DNA of 17,487 nt from an uncultured Collinsella sp. (GTDB lineage: Bacteria > Actinomycetota > Coriobacteriia > Coriobacteriales > Coriobacteriaceae): contig USAY01000028.1 of assembly GCA_900552755.1 (NCBI GenBank), positions 1 through 17,487 of the forward strand. The letters run 5' to 3'. Within the stretch, counting starts at the first letter, position 1. The number at the start of each line of letters is the position of its first letter. Shown here one piece after another: positions 13,921 through 17,487 of the stretch. Made by a program: the position numbers and the translations under genes. Below the pieces are notes generated by a model. It saw only the letters and a program-made list of their open reading frames with translations. It ran no database searches and was not told the origin of the DNA.

Positions 13921-14640
13921 CTACAGCTGGCGCAGACCCTCTTCCAGGCCGGTCTTGCTGTCGGTCTTCTCGTCGCGCATCTTGATGACGCGGGCGGGGA
14001 CACCGGCCACGACGGCACCGGCGGGGACGTCCTCGACGCACACGGCGCCGGCGGCAACAACAGCGCCCCTGCCCACGCGCACGCCCTCCAGGACCACGGC
14101 GTTGGCGCCAATCATAACGTCGTCCTCGATGATGACGGGCGTGGCGCTGGCGGGCTCCACGACGCCTGCCAGCACGGTGCCGGCGCCGATGTGGCAGTTC
14201 TTGCCCACGGTGGCGCGGCCGCCCAGCACGGCGCCCATATCGATCATGGAACCCTCACCAATGACGGAGCCGATGTTGATGATGGCGCCCATCATGATGA
14301 CGGCACGGTCGCCAATCTCGACGCGGTCGCGGATGATCGCGCCCGGCTCGATGCGAGCGTTGATGCCCTTAAGGTCGAGCATGGGCACGGCGGAGTTGCG
14401 GCAGTCATTCTCGACATCGTAGTAGTCGATGGAGTCGGCATTGGCATCGAGGATGGCCTTGAGCTCATCCCAGTCGCCAAAGACGGTCTTGCCGCGACGG
14501 CCGCCGTAGACATGTGCGTCGCCCCAGGCAACCTTCATGCCGGGCTTCTCGCGCACGTACAGCTTGACAGGTGTCTTTTTGGGCGCGGTGGCGATGTAGT
14601 TGATAATCTCCTGGGCATCCATCTCGGCTGCGTTACTCAT
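13921..14640 (-). CDS. dapH: 2,3,4,5-tetrahydropyridine-2,6-dicarboxylate N-acetyltransferase
   Basis: 239 aa from the ATG at 14640, with AAGGAG ten bases upstream. It acetylates tetrahydrodipicolinate with acetyl-CoA in the acetylase branch of diaminopimelate synthesis. The N-terminal part (1-80) is the DapH-specific domain (MDAQEIINYIATAPKKTPVK; VFGDWDELKAIL). From about residue 88 left-handed beta-helix hexapeptide repeats follow (ARIEPGAIIRD, EIGDRAVIMMGAIINIG, IGEGSMIDMGAVLGG, VGKNCHIGAG, VVAAGAV). The short length and the NARIEPGAIIRD / MIDMxAVLGGRATVGKNCHIGAG blocks fit DapH rather than succinyl-type DapD. It is the last gene of the lysA-dapA-dapB-dapH operon, 39 bases after dapB. Confidence 0.92.
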   Translation of the reverse strand: MSNAAEMDAQEIINYIATAPKKTPVKLYVREKPGMKVAWGDAHVYGGRRGKTVFGDWDELKAILDANADSIDYYDVENDCRNSAVPMLDLKGINARIEPGAIIRDRVEIGDRAVIMMGAIINIGSVIGEGSMIDMGAVLGGRATVGKNCHIGAGTVLAGVVEPASATPVIIEDDVMIGANAVVLEGVRVGRGAVVAAGAVCVEDVPAGAVVAGVPARVIKMRDEKTDSKTGLEEGLRQL

Positions 14641-14679
14641 ATGCTGTTTCTCCTTTTCGTGAATACGGTTGATACCTGG

Positions 14680-15420
14680 TTAGGCAAACATGACCTGGTC
14701 GAAGGTGTAGAAGCCGGGGTCGCGGGTGACGAGCTTCTGCGCGGCTGCCAGGGCGCCGTTGACAAAGATCTGACGGCTCGTGGCGCGGTGGGTGAGCGTG
14801 ACCTCCTCGTCCTGGCCAAAGAAACCCACCTCGTGCACGCCGGCGACGGTGCCGCCGCGCAGCGAGTGCATGCCGATCTCCTTGGGATCGCGCGCGCCGC
14901 ACATGCCCTCGCGGCCATAGACGGGGTGGTAGCCTGCCTCGGGTTCAGCTTCGACGACGGCGTCGAGCAGTAGCTTGGCAGTGCCGCTCGGGGCGTCGAC
15001 CTTTTGGTTGTGGTGCGTCTCGACGATTTCGCAGTCAAAGCCGGGCAGCTCGCGTGTAGCCTGCGCTACCAGATGGCGCAGGGCTGCGATACCGATGGAG
15101 TAATTGCCCGAGTGCATAACGCGGGTGTTCTGGCCCAGCTCACGCAGGCGGTCCATCTGCTCGGGCGTATAGCCCGTGGTGCCCGAGACCAACGCGGCGC
15201 CCGTGCGCTCGACATAGGCGACGACGGCATCGAAGGTCACGACGTTCGAGAAGTCGATGATAACGTCGGCCGCCGGGGCGCTCTCGAGCTCGGACAGATC
15301 AAAACCGATCTGGGCGACGATATCAAAAACGGGCTGACCGGCGGCATCAACGGTGCCCTCGGCGGTGGTGCGGATGAGCGAGCCCATGCGGCCCGTTCCC
15401 ATAATGACGGTCTTAATCAA
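14680..15420 (-). CDS. dapB: 4-hydroxy-tetrahydrodipicolinate reductase
   Basis: 246 aa, starting at a TTG codon (15420-15418). The TTG is needed because the family N-terminus (MIKTVIMGTGRMG) begins there; the next ATG would remove the first strand. GGGAG lies about ten bases upstream within the end of dapA, and the genes overlap by eight bases, suggesting translational coupling. It reduces the DapA product with NAD(P)H. Visible motifs: the dinucleotide loop GTGRMG (8-13), SGTTGY (79-84), and the catalytic block ETHHNQKVDAPSGTA (134-148) with His136/His137 and Lys140, and SGT for substrate binding. The length is normal for the family (about 240-270). Confidence 0.94.
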   Translation of the reverse strand: MIKTVIMGTGRMGSLIRTTAEGTVDAAGQPVFDIVAQIGFDLSELESAPAADVIIDFSNVVTFDAVVAYVERTGAALVSGTTGYTPEQMDRLRELGQNTRVMHSGNYSIGIAALRHLVAQATRELPGFDCEIVETHHNQKVDAPSGTAKLLLDAVVEAEPEAGYHPVYGREGMCGARDPKEIGMHSLRGGTVAGVHEVGFFGQDEEVTLTHRATSRQIFVNGALAAAQKLVTRDPGFYTFDQVMFA

Positions 15421-16303
15421 GCAGACCAGCTCCCTTCAGAGCATCGGTAAGTGCGGCTCGCGTGTCGTCTGCCATGGGGCACAGCGGCATACGGTAGTTT
15501 GCCTCGATCATGCCCATCTGGGCGAGCGCTTCCTTGACGGGGATGGGGTTGACCTCGCTAAAGAGGGCATTGATGAGCGGCTGGCCGGCAATCTGGATAT
15601 CGCGGGCGCGCTCCACGTCACCGTCCAGATAGGCGCGGCACATGTCGTGCACGAGCTGCGGCTGAACATCGGCCCACACGCTGATGGTGCCCGAGGCGCC
15701 CAGGCTCATGAGCGGTACGGTAAGCGCGTCCTCGCCCGAGTACATGCGGAAGTCGTCTGACAGCAGGTGGGCGATCTTGGCCGCGTAGGCGACGTTGCCC
15801 GAGGCCTCCTTAATACCCATGATGTTGGGGTGCGCGGCCAGGCGTTCTACGTTGCGCTCGCTGATGCCGCAGCCACAGCGGCCGGGGATGTTGTACAGGA
15901 TGCAGGGGATGTCCACGGCGTCGGCGACGGTCTTAAAATGCTGATAGATACCCTCTTCATTGGACTTGTTGTAGTAGGGGGTGATGAGCAGCAGACCGTC
16001 GGCGCCCAGGCCCTGATAGGTGAGCGACTTGGTGAGCATGGTCTGCGTGGAGTTGGAGCCCGAGCCGGCAATGACGGGGACGCGTCCTGCAACATGCTTG
16101 ACCACGGCGGCGACGACGGAGTTGTCCTCGTCGTCGGTCATCGTGGCGCTCTCGCCGGTGGTGCCCAGGGTGAGGATGGCGTCGGTGCCGTTTTGCAGGT
16201 GGAAATCGATAAGGTGCTCAAGCGCGTCAAAGTCGACACTGCCGTCCTTTTTAAACGGCGTGACAAGGGCGACGATTGAGCCCTCGAGATTGCGGATATC
16301 CAT
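15413..16303 (-). CDS. dapA: 4-hydroxy-tetrahydrodipicolinate synthase
   Basis: 296 aa from the ATG at 16303, the usual length. It condenses pyruvate and aspartate semialdehyde through a Schiff base. Motifs: GSIVALVTPF at 8-17, GTTGES at 47-52, the catalytic Tyr137 in YNIPGR, and the Schiff-base Lys165 in GIKEASGN. The start is fixed by AAGGAG six bases upstream and by the family N-terminus. The upstream lysA frame has no stop before this ATG and is in the same frame, so this stretch is also the C-terminal part of a continuous lysA-dapA reading frame; whether DapA is made alone, fused, or both is open. dapB overlaps its stop. Confidence 0.93.
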   Translation of the reverse strand: MDIRNLEGSIVALVTPFKKDGSVDFDALEHLIDFHLQNGTDAILTLGTTGESATMTDDEDNSVVAAVVKHVAGRVPVIAGSGSNSTQTMLTKSLTYQGLGADGLLLITPYYNKSNEEGIYQHFKTVADAVDIPCILYNIPGRCGCGISERNVERLAAHPNIMGIKEASGNVAYAAKIAHLLSDDFRMYSGEDALTVPLMSLGASGTISVWADVQPQLVHDMCRAYLDGDVERARDIQIAGQPLINALFSEVNPIPVKEALAQMGMIEANYRMPLCPMADDTRAALTDALKGAGLLD

Positions 16304-17487
16304 GTTCTTCTCCTTCGCTTCCGCGATCTGGACGCGTTTGTTCCATTGGGCGGCGACTACTAGGCGCTCGTCCTGAGCGCGACGGCGGGCGCTTTCGGCG
16401 CGCGATTTGGCCAGCAGCTCGCGGCCGCACGGCAGCACGTCGAGCGTGGCAAAGTAATCGCCCGGGCGCTCGGCGCGGCGGATGAGGTCGGCCGCGCCAT
16501 CGGGGCGCAGCAGGACCTCGGCGGAGCGCAGACGTCCGTTGTAGTTGTAGCCCATGGAATAGCCATGCGCACCGGTATCGTGGATTACAAGCAGGTCACC
16601 CATGTCGATATGCGGCAGCTTGCGATCGATAGCGAACTTGTCGTTGTTCTCGCATAGGTTGCCCGTGATGTCATAGGTGTTCGTGACGGGCGCTGTGGCC
16701 TTGTCGGCGCCGCCCGGCTGACCCATCACCGTAATGTGGTGGTAGGCGCCATACATGGCAGGGCGAATCAAATCGACGGCGCTTGCATCGACACCGATAT
16801 AGTCCTTGTAGATCTGCTTCTCGTGGATGGCCTTGGTGACCAGGCAGCCGTAGGGGCCCAACATAAAGCGGCCCATCTCGGTGCAGATGGCCACATCGCC
16901 CATGCCGGCGGGAACCAGGATCTCGTCGTATGCCGCGTGTACTCCCTCGCCGATGGCGCGAATGTCGTTGGCCTGCTGCTCGGGCAGATAGGGGATGCCG
17001 ACGCCGCCGGACAGATTGATGAAGGCGACGTGTGCGCCGGTCTCGCGCTCAAGGCGCACGGCAAGCTCAAAGAGGATGCGCGCAAGCTTGGGGTAGTAGT
17101 CGTTGGTGACGGTGTTGCTGGCAAGGAATGCGTGGATACCAAAGTCCTCGGCGCCCTTGGCCTTGAGCATGCGGAAGGCCTCGAAGAGTTGCTCGGTGGT
17201 CATGCCGTACTTGGAGTCGCCCGGGTTGTCCATGATGCCGTTGGAGAGCTGGAACAAGCCGCCCGGATTAAAGCGGCAACTGACTGTCTTGGGGATGGGC
17301 CCCGCGACACGCTCAAAGAACTCGATATGGCTGATGTCGTCAAAGTTGACGATGGCGCCCAGCTTGTCGGCGAGCTCAAAGTCGGCAGCCGGCGTGTCGT
17401 TGGACGAGAACATGATGTCGTGTCCCGTGATACCCAGCGAGCGGGCGATCATGAGCTCGGTATAGCTCGAGCAATCGCAGCCGCAGC
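16304..17487 (-). CDS. lysA: Diaminopimelate decarboxylase-like enzyme (5' end outside window), in frame with dapA
   Basis: 394 codons of a PLP-dependent fold-type III decarboxylase; the frame is open at the right edge, so the N-terminus and the PLP lysine lie outside the window. LysA decarboxylates meso-diaminopimelate to lysine. Visible features: DCSSYTELMIARSLGI, IMFSSNDTP, AIVNFDDISHIEFF, the phosphate-binding glycine stretch LSGGVGIPY, EMGRFMLGPYG (EPGR position) and CENNDKFAIDRKLP (CESxD-like, with the Cys). Some motifs are variant (EMGR, IHAFLAS in place of IHVGS), so this is a divergent LysA subgroup. After the usual end (GDYFATLD) comes a charged tail of about 45 residues (LLAKSRAESARRRAQDERL) without a stop, running into dapA. 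Best call is LysA, supported by dapA, dapB and dapH next door. Confidence 0.85.
16310..16315 (-). promoter_or_regulatory. Ribosome binding site of dapA inside the lysA-dapA frame
   Basis: AAGGAG on the minus strand, six bases from the ATG at 16303. It shows that dapA can start on its own although the lysA frame reads straight into it. Confidence 0.75.

Noticed and set aside
14191..16279. Several plus-strand frames of 135-260 codons over the dap operon
   Set aside because: Shadows of dapH, dapB and dapA, which have full family motifs.

Overview
The window looks like a chromosomal segment of a high-GC gut actinobacterium of the class Coriobacteriia, most likely Collinsella or a close relative. 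This is an inference from overall sequence character, GC-rich codon use and gene content; no search was run. Most genes are GC-rich. A stretch from about 2.3 to 6.9 kb is clearly AT-rich (one line near 4.5 kb is 25% GC, one near 5.8 kb is 40%) and looks acquired.

Layout. (1) 1-2264, minus strand: a partial protein with a long acidic low-complexity middle, preceded by a membrane-anchored protein with a Ser/Thr-rich tail. (2) About 2400-6711, plus strand, AT-rich island: a small 79-aa protein, then a tight operon of a stand-alone DUF2087 protein, an MFS exporter, a cobalamin-type radical SAM enzyme (split by a -1 frameshift), and a 36-aa peptide gene ending in Phe-Cys-His behind a perfect Shine-Dalgarno, closed by a strong terminator. 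This reads as a RiPP pathway: peptide, modifying enzyme with two possible peptide-binding winged helices at its C-terminus, and exporter. It is the most interesting part of the window. (3) 6842-13727, plus strand: nadE, whose 5' end seems to be the island junction, a class I aminotransferase behind a structured leader, L-lactate dehydrogenase, a DUF2974 hydrolase-like protein bracketed by two copies of a 30-bp repeat, and a NdpA/YejK-type nucleoid-associated protein. (4) 13780-13918: two hairpin elements between convergent genes, including a nested hairpin of about 98 nt. (5) 13921-17487, minus strand: a lysine/diaminopimelate operon, lysA (partial), dapA, dapB, dapH. lysA and dapA share one uninterrupted reading frame.

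The dap operon makes meso-diaminopimelate for peptidoglycan and lysine by the acetylase branch (DapH type). nadE and ldh are NAD supply and NADH reoxidation genes suited to a fermentative anaerobe, but they do not clearly form one operon.
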